The position numbers and the translations under genes were made by a program. This document shows positions 15,688 through 24,639 of a stretch of DNA of 33,163 nucleotides, piece after piece; position 1 is the stretch's first letter; every line of letters begins with the position of its first letter. Origin of the DNA: an uncultured Prevotellaceae bacterium. GTDB taxonomy: Bacteria > Bacteroidota > Bacteroidia > Bacteroidales > Bacteroidaceae. The notes below the pieces were generated by a model that saw nothing but the letters and a program-made list of their open reading frames with translations, did not search any database and was not told the DNA's origin. The DNA lies in the NCBI GenBank assembly GCA_946406585.1, contig CAMJLI010000007.1, forward strand, positions 1 to 33,163, read 5' to 3'.

Positions 15688-18084
15688 TTATCTCCCGGTG
15701 GCTTTCAGGGTGATTGTCTCGTCCTTTTTTGCTTTGATATCATAGATGTGGTAGCCCTTTTCCATGCTATGCTTCATCTTGTGCCCTTTTAGGGGCGTGA
15801 TGGAGCGCACGCGTAGCAGCCCCTCCTGGCAAGAGATGATGCGGGCTTGTTGCAGCCTTCCGTTTTCCCATGCCATGTCCACTTCGGCGTTGCCTCTTGC
15901 CCTGAGACCGCTCACAGAGCCGCTCTGCCATGCGTCGGGCAGTGCCGGCAGCAGGTGTATGGTGCAATCGTGGCTCTGCAGCAGCATCTCGGCGATGCCG
16001 GCGGTGCAGCCGAAGTTGCCGTCAATCTGGAATGGCGGATGTGCGTCGAAGAGGTTGGAGTATGTGCCTCCTTTCTTCTTCTCTGTCCTCACAAGTGTTA
16101 GTTGGTCGCCGATGAGCTTGTAGGCATGGTTGCCGTCGAGGAGTCTTGCCCATAGGCACACCTTCCACCCCATGCTCCATCCCGTGGAGGGGTCTCCACG
16201 ATGGATGAGGGAGGTCTTGGCTGCCTCTGCCAGATTCGGGGTGGAGAGAGGTGATATTTGGTTGCTGGGATAGAGTGCGTAGAGATGCGACACATGGCGG
16301 TGGGTGTCATCGGGGTTGTCCCAGTCGTCGAGCCATTCCTGCAACTGCCCCCATCGTCCTATCTTCAGTGGGGCGAGTCCGGCGAGCTTCTCTTCCAAGC
16401 TGTCTGCCATGGCGAGGGGGCGTCCCAAGATGTTGGCGGCTTGGATGACGTGGCTGAATAGGTCGCGGATGAGTTCGTTGTCCATTGTGACGCCGGCGGC
16501 GGTGTTGGCGCCATGGAGATGCTGGTTTTCGGGAGATAGCGAGGGACATACCACCCAATATGTCTTGGGCTTGCCGTCGATGTCGAAGGTATGGCGCACC
16601 ATTATCTGGTTGAGGAAGCGTGCCGCACCCTCCATGATGGGGAATACTTCTCGTAAGAACTCCATGTCGCCTGTGTACAGCCAGTGTTCCCAGAGGTGCT
16701 GGCACATCCATGCGCCTCCCGTGGGCCAAAGGCCGGAGGGTGCCTTGTCGATGGCTCCTGTGACGCGCCAGATGTCGGTGTTATGATGCAGCACCCATCC
16801 ATCGGCGCCATACATGATGCGGGCGCTCTCGCGGCCTGTCTCGCTGACGTCACGGATGAGGGAGAAGAGGGGTGCGTTCAGGTCGGAGAGGTTGGTGACC
16901 TCTGCCGGCCAGTAGTTCATCTCGCAGTTTATGTTCGTGGTGTATTTCGAGTCCCAGTTGGGAAACATCTTGTCGTTCCAGATTCCTTGCAGTGTGGGAG
17001 GCTGGCATCCCTCCTGAGAGGTGCAGATGAGGAGGTATCTGCCAAATTGGAAATAGGTCTCCACAAGGTGGTTGTCTTGACGGCTCTTGAAATCCTCCAC
17101 CCTGCGGTCTGTGGTGATGTCTTTATAGGCGTCTGGTCCAAGGTCGAGGTTGACGCGGTCGAAGTATTTCTTGTAGTGTGCCACATGGCGGTCGCGCATC
17201 GTGCTGTAGTCTTGTCGCAGTGCTTCGCGCAAGATGTTTTCCGAGAGGATGGTGTCGTTGCCGCTGATGTCGTCGTAGTGCTTGAAGTTGGTGGCGATGG
17301 CCACATAGAGAATGGCCTCGTCGGCTCCTGTGATGCTGAGCACGCCGTCCTTGGAGGCGATGCGTCCTCCTTTTGCTGTGGCGGTGAGTCTTCCTGTGAA
17401 TGTCACCTTTCCTTTTAGTCCTTCGTGGTTGGAGGTGGTGCCGCTAAGTGTCACCTCATCGTCTTCGCTGCTGATGGCCACGTCTGCGTGTGGCGAGGTG
17501 AGAATGGCATTGCAAGTGATGGCGCCCTTGCGGTTGGCAGTGAGTCTTACGGCGATGACATTCCCTGCGAAGGAGGCTATGTATTCGCGCTTGTAGGTGA
17601 TGCCGTCGGCGGTGTATCGCGTGGCGGCCACGGCGGAGTCAAGTGAGAGTTCCCGGCAATAGTTTGAATAATCGCCTTGTCCAGGAAAATGGATGTATAG
17701 GTCGCCGAAGGGCTGGTAGGGCATGCCGTGGTTGGTGTTGCTTTGCACATGTTGGGTGGCCATGTCCTGAGCTTCCTTGTATTTGCCTTCCCATACGAGT
17801 TGTCGCACCTTTGGCAGGTATTCCATGGCGTCGGGGTTGGCGTTGTTGTTGGGGCGTCCTGCCCAGATGGTCTCTTCGTTGAGTTGGAGCCGCTCTGCAG
17901 CGACATTTCCGAAGACCATGGCTCCCAGGCGTCCGTTGCCAATAGGCAGGGCCTCGTTCCAATTCTGGGCGGGGCGGTCGTACCATAGTGTGTGTGGGCC
18001 GCTTGCCACCGCCTGCGTTGGGGCGAGCATGGCGAGCAGCATGCATAGTATGCTGGCGATGGCTTTTCTCATATCTTTTCTCAT
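15688..18084 (-). CDS. GH95 alpha-L-galactosidase/alpha-L-fucosidase
   Basis: Exported GH95 enzyme of 798 residues. In this context it probably removes terminal alpha-L-galactose from RG-II chain A, as B. thetaiotaomicron BT1010 does; fucose is the main alternative. The N-terminal domain opens with [20 protein letters not shown] (33-52) and LNEETIWAG. Conserved active-site residues are visible: Asn384 and Asn386 in [14 protein letters not shown], Glu519 in SLSPEN, and Asp688 in [15 protein letters not shown]. The signal peptide spans about 1-27. ATGs at 18084 and 18072 both fit, since MRKDMRKA repeats the start; I keep the longer form. It lies between two repeat arrays, 138 bases after the esterase gene. 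Confidence 0.9.
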   Translation of the reverse strand: MRKDMRKAIASILCMLLAMLAPTQAVASGPHTLWYDRPAQNWNEALPIGNGRLGAMVFGNVAAERLQLNEETIWAGRPNNNANPDAMEYLPKVRQLVWEGKYKEAQDMATQHVQSNTNHGMPYQPFGDLYIHFPGQGDYSNYCRELSLDSAVAATRYTADGITYKREYIASFAGNVIAVRLTANRKGAITCNAILTSPHADVAISSEDDEVTLSGTTSNHEGLKGKVTFTGRLTATAKGGRIASKDGVLSITGADEAILYVAIATNFKHYDDISGNDTILSENILREALRQDYSTMRDRHVAHYKKYFDRVNLDLGPDAYKDITTDRRVEDFKSRQDNHLVETYFQFGRYLLICTSQEGCQPPTLQGIWNDKMFPNWDSKYTTNINCEMNYWPAEVTNLSDLNAPLFSLIRDVSETGRESARIMYGADGWVLHHNTDIWRVTGAIDKAPSGLWPTGGAWMCQHLWEHWLYTGDMEFLREVFPIMEGAARFLNQIMVRHTFDIDGKPKTYWVVCPSLSPENQHLHGANTAAGVTMDNELIRDLFSHVIQAANILGRPLAMADSLEEKLAGLAPLKIGRWGQLQEWLDDWDNPDDTHRHVSHLYALYPSNQISPLSTPNLAEAAKTSLIHRGDPSTGWSMGWKVCLWARLLDGNHAYKLIGDQLTLVRTEKKKGGTYSNLFDAHPPFQIDGNFGCTAGIAEMLLQSHDCTIHLLPALPDAWQSGSVSGLRARGNAEVDMAWENGRLQQARIISCQEGLLRVRSITPLKGHKMKHSMEKGYHIYDIKAKKDETITLKATGR

Positions 18085-18113
18085 AGCATGTATCTTTTTT
18101 GAGGTTTTTAGTG

Positions 18114-18220
18114 CTCCTAGAATCTCCTAGAATCTCCTAGATTCTCTAGATCCTCTAGATTCTCTAGATCCTCTAGATCCTCTAGCATTTCCTCTTTCTT
18201 CCTATATCTTCCTATATCCT
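18114..18220 (-). repeat. CTCTAGAT-type tandem repeat upstream of the GH95 gene
   Basis: Three 10-base CTCCTAGAAT-like units (from 18114) pass into about six 9-base units alternating TCTCTAGAT and CCTCTAGAT (to about 18189), then TTCCTATATC units up to the esterase stop codon at 18223. TCTAGA is palindromic, so the transcript could form several alternative hairpins. The array ends about 30 bases upstream of the GH95 start. Confidence 0.9.
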
Positions 18221-18222
18221 TT

Positions 18223-19572
18223 TCATTCTCCCCTTTTCTTTTTCTTTTTATATCTCAGCGTGTTCTCGTCTTCGATGGTGGCCTTGCTTTCATCGAGTTT
18301 GCTTTCATCGAGCCCGAAGGCATCGATGAAGAAGCGATAGACAGCCTGCCGCTTGTTGGGGCCGAAGTCGTGGCGCTCTTCTGGCAGGTGGATGTTGCTC
18401 ACCATCTTTTCAGCTCCATAGAACCCATAGATGCGTTGCAGGTAGGGGAATTCCAACTCGGGTGTTGTGGAGGTCCAGTCACCGCCATCGCTCACTATCA
18501 TCATTGGCTTTGGCGCGAACATGGCTGCCAATTCGGCATTGCAGGTGCCGCCGCCGCTGAGTTGGATGGGCTTCCCGCTCTCGCAAGGACAGCCGCCATC
18601 AAACCACGACGACATGCTCACCACAGGGCAGGAGACTGTAAAGCGGTCATCGAGCACGGAGAGCAATACTGCTTGTGTGCCGCCGCCCGAACCGCCGTTG
18701 ACTCCCACCCGGGTGGGGTCGATGTCCTTGCGGCTCAGCATCAGGTCGAGGATGCGCAGACCATTGTATGCCTGCATCACATGAGCCTCGCTGGTATGAT
18801 GGGCTTCTGCACCCACCTCGTCCTCGCTCTCGCCCCATCCCCATAGGTCGTAGCTCACGCAGACAGCCCCCATGCGGGCGAGTGTGGCGTAACGCTTCTG
18901 CAAGTCCGCATTGTATCTTCCTTGGTTGAAATGCCCGTTGGGGCAGAGTATGAAGGGGTATCTCCCCTTTGAGGGGCGGCCGTCGCTTTTCTCCCATCCT
19001 TTCTTCCATGACAGGGCCTTGGGGGAATAGATGCTTCCACAAATGGTGTGTCCGTTGATGGTGGTAAGCTGGAAATTCTGGACGGTGTATCCATCGTGTT
19101 TGCGGATGGGGCCGAACATGTTCGTCTGGGTGATGCACTGCTCTTGCAGCGGGATGATGCCGAGGCGTTCTCTCACTTCGCGGCGCAGGGTGTCGCGACG
19201 GGCTTCCCATTGCTCCTTGCTGTCGTAAAGGCCGCTGAGATATGTTATGAGCTTTTTTCCATCGGCTGGCTGTCGCCGTGGATATTCATAGCGTTTCACC
19301 TTCCACACGTTCTTTTGCTGGAACACAGGTTTGAAGTCAAATGGGGCGAGTATGTTGGTGAGGGTCTCTTCCACGCTATAGGGCCGTATGCGGAAGTCGG
19401 CGTATGCCACTTTCAGACCTGTGGTGTCCATGTCGTATTTCAGACGTATGCCGAATTGCCGTTCCACATCTCCCATCACGTCGCTCAGCGACCGTGTGAA
19501 GTGGTTTTCGTAATTCTGTGCTGTCACTCCCATGGTGAATGAAAGCAGGACCATTGTCAGTATCTGTCTCAT
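18223..19572 (-). CDS. CE19-type pectin esterase (alpha/beta-hydrolase) with an N-terminal STN-like domain
   Basis: Exported esterase of 449 residues resembling B. thetaiotaomicron BT1017, the RG-II pectin methylesterase that founded CE19. After a signal peptide (1-18) residues 25-95 look like an STN (secretin/TonB short) domain: LSDVMGDVERQFGIRLKYD, then YSVEETLTNILAPFDF. The alpha/beta-hydrolase follows, with a nucleophile elbow GVNGGSGGGTQ (Ser295), an acid in SDGGDW (Asp362 or Asp365) and His401 in EERHDFG. CDS end is Lys-rich (RYKKKKKRGE). It lies 40 bases after the triple-domain hydrolase gene. Removing methyl esters would open the GalA backbone to the other enzymes. An acetyl esterase is the alternative. 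Confidence 0.8.
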   Translation of the reverse strand: MRQILTMVLLSFTMGVTAQNYENHFTRSLSDVMGDVERQFGIRLKYDMDTTGLKVAYADFRIRPYSVEETLTNILAPFDFKPVFQQKNVWKVKRYEYPRRQPADGKKLITYLSGLYDSKEQWEARRDTLRREVRERLGIIPLQEQCITQTNMFGPIRKHDGYTVQNFQLTTINGHTICGSIYSPKALSWKKGWEKSDGRPSKGRYPFILCPNGHFNQGRYNADLQKRYATLARMGAVCVSYDLWGWGESEDEVGAEAHHTSEAHVMQAYNGLRILDLMLSRKDIDPTRVGVNGGSGGGTQAVLLSVLDDRFTVSCPVVSMSSWFDGGCPCESGKPIQLSGGGTCNAELAAMFAPKPMMIVSDGGDWTSTTPELEFPYLQRIYGFYGAEKMVSNIHLPEERHDFGPNKRQAVYRFFIDAFGLDESKLDESKATIEDENTLRYKKKKKRGE

Positions 19573-19612
19573 GTCCTTTTATTTGTTCTTGGATTGTTTT
19601 CGCTAATGTTGG

Positions 19613-22600
19613 TCATTCTGTTGTTGCTGTCAGCCGTCCGATGTCTTGGCGGTGGGCTTTTTTCTCACCGTCAACAAGCAGTGTCAGTCCCTTGCCTTGA
19701 TGATAGCGTTGCCCGTCCTTGTCCCAGATGATGGTCAGGGCATGGCCTCGGTACATTACGCCATCCAGACAGAAATAGTCCCATTGCCCGGAAGGAACCA
19801 GTGGGTTTATCACTATGGTGCCATCGCTCTGCGGACGCAGTCCGACGATGCCGGTGATGACTAGGTCGTTGAACGTGGAGTGGTTGTAGTAGCGCGAGCG
19901 CTCACGGTCGCCCATGAGCCATGCGCCGTTTGTCTCGTCGAGGTACTCGCCGATGTATGGCCTTCCTCGGTGGTGCTGGCTCTCAACGTATCTCTCCATC
20001 TGATGGAAGAACACGGAGTCGTTCACTACAGGGTCGGCGTAGTCGTTCAGGTAGTTGGCCATGGCTGTCAGTGTCTGTGATGTGGCGAAGGGCCACACGG
20101 CACCATCCCATTCGCATTTGCCTGTGCCATGACTGCGGAAGTCGGGGTGCCGCCGCTCTGCCGTTGTCAGGCCGTAGGGTGCCGAGAAGCCTTTGTCGTC
20201 TGTCGTCTGCAGCCATGCCATGTCTCGTTTGTGGTCATTGTCGGGCAGGTTGAAATACCATGGGATGAAGCCTATTGCCTCGCGCACGGCTGCCGAGGTG
20301 TCGCCACGCAGTGTTTCATAGAATTGGTGGCTTTCGTTCCACAGCTTGGTGTCTATGAGCCTTTTCAATGTGTCGGCTTTTTCCTCGTATAGGTTGGCCT
20401 TGGATGTCTCGCCCGCCAAAGTGCAGATGTGGGCAAGGGCCTTGGCGTTGCCATACATGTATGAGTTGATGGTGGGACGTGCGTATTGCTTCTTTCTACC
20501 GCCACTGATGCTTTCCTCCATGCCGTCTTGCACGTCGCCCTGCCAGTATAGTCCGTTGGTCAGTCGGTGGGTGTTTTCCCATCGTGAGTACTCTTCCTCA
20601 AGTCGTGTCTTCAAGCTGAACAGGAAAGTGGTGTCGCCTTGCACCTTCCACATCTGCAGCACGGCGTGTGGGTTCCACGAACTGAAACGGTCCATGCGTT
20701 GCATGGCTTGTCCGTCGTTGCCAAAATACCATGTGCGAAGGATTTGGTGCAGGTAGGTGGTGTCGCGCAGCCAACGGCTCTCCATCACATGGTGGCCTAT
20801 GGCGCAGGCTATGAGGTTGTAGCGGTCGGCATAGGAGCGGTCAACAAGGAATTCTGTCATGCCATAGCCCACGGGGGTGCGCTTGATGTGCTTGCGCAGT
20901 GTCCACCAGCGGTAGTAGTACATCTCTTTGAAATTCTCTTGCGGACAATCGAAGAGTGGTATGTTTTTCTCCATCCATGCCGATGATTGTGCATTGGGTA
21001 TGGTGGTGACGATGTTCTCGTCTTCCATCGTGTTGAAATGCTCTGCGTAGTGGGCGAAGTCGTCGTACCTCAGGACGGCGGCACATGCGTCGTCGTCGAG
21101 AGATTTTGTCTTCATGTCGCTGATGTGGAAGATGGCGGCATTGTAGCGGTCGTCGGCCAGTGGCATGTCGAAGTCTTGGTCGGCAGGAGTGTTGATGTCG
21201 GGCTTGTCAAATAGTGGTCCCGTGCGGAAGATTATCCGAGAGATGTTCTCCACCGGGGTGTCAAACTGCCTCTCGCATGCTTTCTTGCCGTTGAGGTAGT
21301 ATGTGGCTCGATGCAAGGAGGTGGAGAGCACTGCCTTGATGTGGTAGTCTTTTCCTGCCTCGTATTGCCTCAGCAGCGTGCCATAGCGAGCACCGCCTTT
21401 CACTCTGATGGTCTTGGTGCTGTCTGCCACGATGCGCGAGCATACGGTCCCTTCGTCGTCCAGGAACTCGATGTCCAGTTCTCCGTGGCTGTCTTGCGAC
21501 ATGCTCAGGGTGAATTCCACCTCAAGTTCCTTGCTGGCAGGTATGATGCGCTCGGCCTTGGCATAGTCGTATGGGTCGCTGTCGTGCAGGCTCATGATGC
21601 CGTCTTTCAGTTGGATGGGGCACCATTGTGGCACATACATGTTCCAGTCGGTCATGTCCGAGAGGGTGGCGTATTTCTTGAAGTCGCCGTCGGCATGTGT
21701 GGTGGCTTCCATTCGTATCGGCACGTTTATCCTGCTCACCCAGATGTCTTCCTTGTTGTTGGAGTATGTCACCCACAGGTCGCTGTCCTTCGGACAACCG
21801 TTGCCTTCTTGTATTCCTCGCGTGTATTGTGGACCATAGCTTTTGTAGTTGCCGCCATGCCGCAGTGGTGTCACCTCGCCGTTCACCAAGGAGAGGGTGG
21901 TGTATTCCAGTCCGTCGCTGCTGAGTGAGAGGGCCAATGGCCAGCGGTATTCAGCGGGGTTGTAAACGGTGGCGTATGTGCCGTCGGTGAGCCTCTGCCC
22001 CCATATCTTTGCGTTGGAGTTCACAAATCCTGGCGCACGGTCGCATGGCTGACGCCACGTGTTGCCTCCATCGGCGGAGAGACTGGTCACGGCGTGCTTC
22101 CATAGTGCCACCTTGCGCCCGTCGGGCAGCGTGTAGCCGCTGAAGGCCTTGTATGCCTTGTTAAGTGGTATTAGCGGGTCGTTGCGGTCGGCTTCTTCCA
22201 CCCACTGCATCCTTTGCATGGGGTCGGCCACCATGTCGTCCACGGCTTTCACGAAAGCCTTGTCCTTGGATGTCTTGTAATATGGATAAAGGGTGTTCTT
22301 GCTGTTGAAGTCGTGGTTGTAGTACACGAAGTAGATTGGTCCGAAGGAGCCGTCGCTCTTCACTTCTCTCACCACGCGACCGATGCCGTTGCCGTCGTTG
22401 GGGTCGTCCTTGGGGGTGAGTGCTATGCCGTAGTTGCCGATGGCTATCAGCCTTCCGTTGGGAGCCACATAGAAGCCCACGCGCTGGTGCATGATGGCTT
22501 TGGTGTCTTTCGCCTCGATGCCGGGGAGTGATGCCTTGGTGAATCCGTCGGGGACGGGGTATTCAGGGAACAGTTCCACTGGCGTGCTCCAGGTGTATCC

Positions 22601-23746
22601 GTCCTTCGAGGTCTGTAGCATGGTCTTTCCTGGGGGCTCGTGTTCGTGTCGTGGGTCGGTCAGGTAGTGCATGTAGAACTGTCCGTTCCAATATGCAATC
22701 ATGGGCTGGTGGTTGTATGTCCATGGCTTTTCCCCTCGCATGGTTTGTATGGAGTGGATGCCTACTGCTGGCTTCAGACCGCCATCGTGCCTCTCTGGGC
22801 GTGCTATGGTCTTGCCTGTGTAGTGCACCACATCCCTATTGTATTTGATGAGACCGTCCACCAGCTCTTTTGGTGCCATGAATACCGTGCCGTGCTTGTG
22901 TCCCACGGGAAAGCTCACGGCTCCTGTCTGGTCTTGGAAATGGATGAAGTCCTTGGTGCGGTGTGCTCCATAGATGCCATGGCGGTAGGAGTCGTAGTAG
23001 ATGTACCACCAGTCGCCTACCTTGGCGGTGCTTGGCCCCTCGGTGAACTGCTCGGTGAATGGTTCTGACGATGCGCTCCACGGACCGTAAGGCGACTTCG
23101 CAAATGCCACCTTGATGTTGCGCATGGGGCGTGAGTTGTCTTTCACCACCATCACGTAGTCTTCTTTTCCTCTTTTCACCAATGTGGCATCAATGTCGCT
23201 GTAGTCGGGGTCGTAGAAAAGGCGGGTGGGGGAGAACTTCTTGAAATCCTTTGTCGTGGTGTAATACAGGCGGTGGTTGTTGAGATGGTCTTCTTGATGG
23301 TCGGGAAAGCGGCCCGGGACACAAGAGGCCCATACTATGAGAAACTGCCTCTTCACATCGTCGTAGAACAGTTCTGGTGCCCATACGTTCACAGTGGTGG
23401 TGTCGGGCATCACCTCTATCAGCCGTTGCTCGCTCCAATGTATCAGGTCTTTGGATGATGCGTAGCCAAAACCTCGGTCGCCGCGCCACGAACTGGTCCA
23501 CACAAGATGGTAAGTGCCGTCGGGGCCCTGCACAATGGATGGGTCGCGCATCACTTTCTGGCGTCCTACATGTGGTGTGAGGAAGACTCCTTGGATGCTG
23601 TCCCAGCGAATGCCGTCGTTGCTGTAGATGAATCGCAGGCCTTCGGTGGCAGGCTCATGAAATGAGGTGGACAGGTAGATGTCTTGGGCATAAGCCAAGC
23701 CGAGCATCATGGCAAATAGAAGTGTGAGTACGTGTCGTCTATTCAT
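19613..23746 (-). CDS. GH43-like / GH143 / GH142 multimodular RG-II hydrolase
   Basis: First gene of the operon: 1377 residues with a signal peptide (1-20) and no lipobox. Residues about 22-315 are a five-blade GH43-like propeller with the full acidic set: Asp68 in MRDPSI, Asp186 in DIDATLV and Glu236 in TEGPST, plus VWAPELF. Residues about 325-690 are a second, sialidase-like propeller (SADGGNTW) corresponding to GH143. A beta-sandwich covers about 700-880. From about 930 a helical (alpha/alpha)6 domain of GH142 type contains YYYRWWTLRKHIKRTP, FLVDRSYADRYN and GKCEWDGAVWPFATSQ. B. thetaiotaomicron BT1020 joins GH143 (Dha hydrolase) and GH142 (beta-L-arabinofuranosidase) to strip chain D. The extra GH43-like part may replace a separate BT1021-like enzyme. 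Module order is clear; the GH143/GH142 assignments are from memory of the family. Confidence 0.82.
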   Translation of the reverse strand: MNRRHVLTLLFAMMLGLAYAQDIYLSTSFHEPATEGLRFIYSNDGIRWDSIQGVFLTPHVGRQKVMRDPSIVQGPDGTYHLVWTSSWRGDRGFGYASSKDLIHWSEQRLIEVMPDTTTVNVWAPELFYDDVKRQFLIVWASCVPGRFPDHQEDHLNNHRLYYTTTKDFKKFSPTRLFYDPDYSDIDATLVKRGKEDYVMVVKDNSRPMRNIKVAFAKSPYGPWSASSEPFTEQFTEGPSTAKVGDWWYIYYDSYRHGIYGAHRTKDFIHFQDQTGAVSFPVGHKHGTVFMAPKELVDGLIKYNRDVVHYTGKTIARPERHDGGLKPAVGIHSIQTMRGEKPWTYNHQPMIAYWNGQFYMHYLTDPRHEHEPPGKTMLQTSKDGYTWSTPVELFPEYPVPDGFTKASLPGIEAKDTKAIMHQRVGFYVAPNGRLIAIGNYGIALTPKDDPNDGNGIGRVVREVKSDGSFGPIYFVYYNHDFNSKNTLYPYYKTSKDKAFVKAVDDMVADPMQRMQWVEEADRNDPLIPLNKAYKAFSGYTLPDGRKVALWKHAVTSLSADGGNTWRQPCDRAPGFVNSNAKIWGQRLTDGTYATVYNPAEYRWPLALSLSSDGLEYTTLSLVNGEVTPLRHGGNYKSYGPQYTRGIQEGNGCPKDSDLWVTYSNNKEDIWVSRINVPIRMEATTHADGDFKKYATLSDMTDWNMYVPQWCPIQLKDGIMSLHDSDPYDYAKAERIIPASKELEVEFTLSMSQDSHGELDIEFLDDEGTVCSRIVADSTKTIRVKGGARYGTLLRQYEAGKDYHIKAVLSTSLHRATYYLNGKKACERQFDTPVENISRIIFRTGPLFDKPDINTPADQDFDMPLADDRYNAAIFHISDMKTKSLDDDACAAVLRYDDFAHYAEHFNTMEDENIVTTIPNAQSSAWMEKNIPLFDCPQENFKEMYYYRWWTLRKHIKRTPVGYGMTEFLVDRSYADRYNLIACAIGHHVMESRWLRDTTYLHQILRTWYFGNDGQAMQRMDRFSSWNPHAVLQMWKVQGDTTFLFSLKTRLEEEYSRWENTHRLTNGLYWQGDVQDGMEESISGGRKKQYARPTINSYMYGNAKALAHICTLAGETSKANLYEEKADTLKRLIDTKLWNESHQFYETLRGDTSAAVREAIGFIPWYFNLPDNDHKRDMAWLQTTDDKGFSAPYGLTTAERRHPDFRSHGTGKCEWDGAVWPFATSQTLTAMANYLNDYADPVVNDSVFFHQMERYVESQHHRGRPYIGEYLDETNGAWLMGDRERSRYYNHSTFNDLVITGIVGLRPQSDGTIVINPLVPSGQWDYFCLDGVMYRGHALTIIWDKDGQRYHQGKGLTLLVDGEKKAHRQDIGRLTATTE

Positions 23747-23832
23747 GTAACAAAGCCTTTCTTATTTGACGTAATCCCCCCATAAATGTAATTAATTAAG
23801 GTATTCAAAAAATCACTATTACCATCCTCCAA

Positions 23833-23942
23833 CAATTCAGAGTATTCAGATTCCTCCGATTATTCGGAGTACTCCGATTACTCCGATCACTCCGATTATT
23901 CCGATTACTCAGAGTATTCCTATTCCTCCTCTCCCTCCTCTC
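23833..23942 (-). repeat. CTCCGATTA-type tandem repeat upstream of the GH143/GH142 gene
   Basis: Roughly ten degenerate 9-base units related to ATTACTCCG and ATTATTCCG, passing into CTCCTCTCC at the right end. Some units contain CAGAGTATT or CGGAGTACT, which pair with neighbours. It lies about 85 bases upstream of the start codon at 23746 and just downstream, in operon direction, of a terminator-like hairpin. Confidence 0.85.
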
Positions 23943-23952
23943 AATAGTCAAT

Positions 23953-23986
23953 AAAAAAGCGTGACACTATCCTGCCACGCCCTTTT
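23953..23986 (-). terminator. Intrinsic terminator on the minus strand upstream of the carbohydrate operon
   Basis: On the minus strand GCGTGGC pairs with GTCACGC (one G-U pair) around an 8-base loop and is followed at once by TTTTTT; preceding AAAAGG can extend the stem. No minus-strand gene lies upstream to be terminated, so it probably ends a leader or small RNA starting near 24498, or regulates entry into the operon by attenuation. Confidence 0.6.
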
Positions 23987-24110
23987 ACAACCTTTGTTTC
24001 TATTCAGTATCGATTCCTCCCGAACCATCCTGATGAATTCCTAACCTAATAACCACTTTTACTAAACCAAAAAAATAATTAAATTAAACATTGAAACGAA
24101 ATCATTTTTT

Positions 24111-24153
24111 GTGGTATGATCACTATTCATTTTCCATCTTGGCGCTAACGCCA
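24111..24153 (+). repeat. Copy 1 of a 40-43-base interspersed element with a GGCG-CTAA-CGCC hairpin
   Basis: Starts GTGGTATG and ends CTTGGCGCTAACGCCA, whose TGGCG/CGCCA arms form a 5-bp stem with a CTAA loop. The last 26 bases match the copy at 30464-30489 at 22 positions, and the GTGG(T/A)ATG start is shared with a 3-base gap. It lies in the regulator-operon intergenic region. Confidence 0.55.
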
Positions 24154-24504
24154 TAAACTAGGCTTTTTCGCATAAATTATTATGCATGACTAAGAGTGTT
24201 GTAATCTATCTTGGAAAAAAGGCTTACATTGCTTTGTTTCAATTTAACAATTTTGTACTATAGTGAGTCACTTGTACGTTGTTAAGATTGCTTTATTTTG
24301 ACAGTCTTGGAAAGAGTGCTGAAACACTACTAATTCGAATGATTCCTTTATGAAATTTTACTTTGTTGTTGCAAATTTACTGAATAAAGGAGCACACCCA
24401 CACTTGATAAGGTATTTAATATGTGCCGTTTTGTATCATGGATACAATCGGGACGAAAATAGATACATTCTGGATTGCAAAAGTTAAAATAATTACCAAT
24501 CATC

Positions 24505-24534
24505 CAAATATAAATGGCTCTGAAGGCTGATAAA
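24505..24534 (-). promoter_or_regulatory. Minus-strand promoter facing the carbohydrate operon
   Basis: Minus strand TTTA (24531-24534), an 18-base spacer and TATATTTG (24505-24512): a perfect -7 box and a one-mismatch -33 box. Transcription would start near 24498, about 750 bases before the first operon gene, and cross the terminator at 23953-23986. Confidence 0.5.
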
Positions 24535-24547
24535 CCTTATTTTTATG

Positions 24548-24555
24548 TATATTTG
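24548..24555 (+). promoter_or_regulatory. -7 box of the regulator gene promoter
   Basis: TATATTTG matches TAnnTTTG exactly; no good TTTG lies 19-21 bases upstream. A start near 24562 would give a leader of about 78 bases. It lies back-to-back with the minus-strand promoter at 24505. Confidence 0.5.
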
Positions 24556-24639
24556 TAGGTGAGTTTCAAAAAATAGTCCGCGATGCTTTTTTGAACTATG
24601 TGAGAAAGCAAATACACCTGTTAGAAAAACCAAAAATAC

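Larger units (their letters stand above)
23747..24639. other. Long divergent intergenic region between the enzyme operon and its regulator
   Basis: 893 bases without a convincing gene on either strand; much of it from 24040 onward is A/T-rich. From left to right it holds the 9-base repeat array, a minus-strand terminator hairpin, a 43-base element repeated at 30450, a minus-strand promoter and a plus-strand promoter. A second perfect minus-strand TAAATTTG box occurs at 24372-24379 without a -33 box. Binding sites for the AraC-type output of the regulator are expected here, but I could not identify direct repeats that fit. Confidence 0.7.

Noticed and set aside
24000..24082. Short minus-strand open frame ending just before the 23953 terminator
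   Set aside because: Only about 26 codons, no ATG, preceded by a stop and by a T-run; position before the terminator is suggestive but not enough.
24030..24095. Plus-strand leader resembling those in front of susC genes (CTAACCTAATAACC)
   Set aside because: No susC or any gene follows within 500 bases; kept only as a hint of a past deletion.
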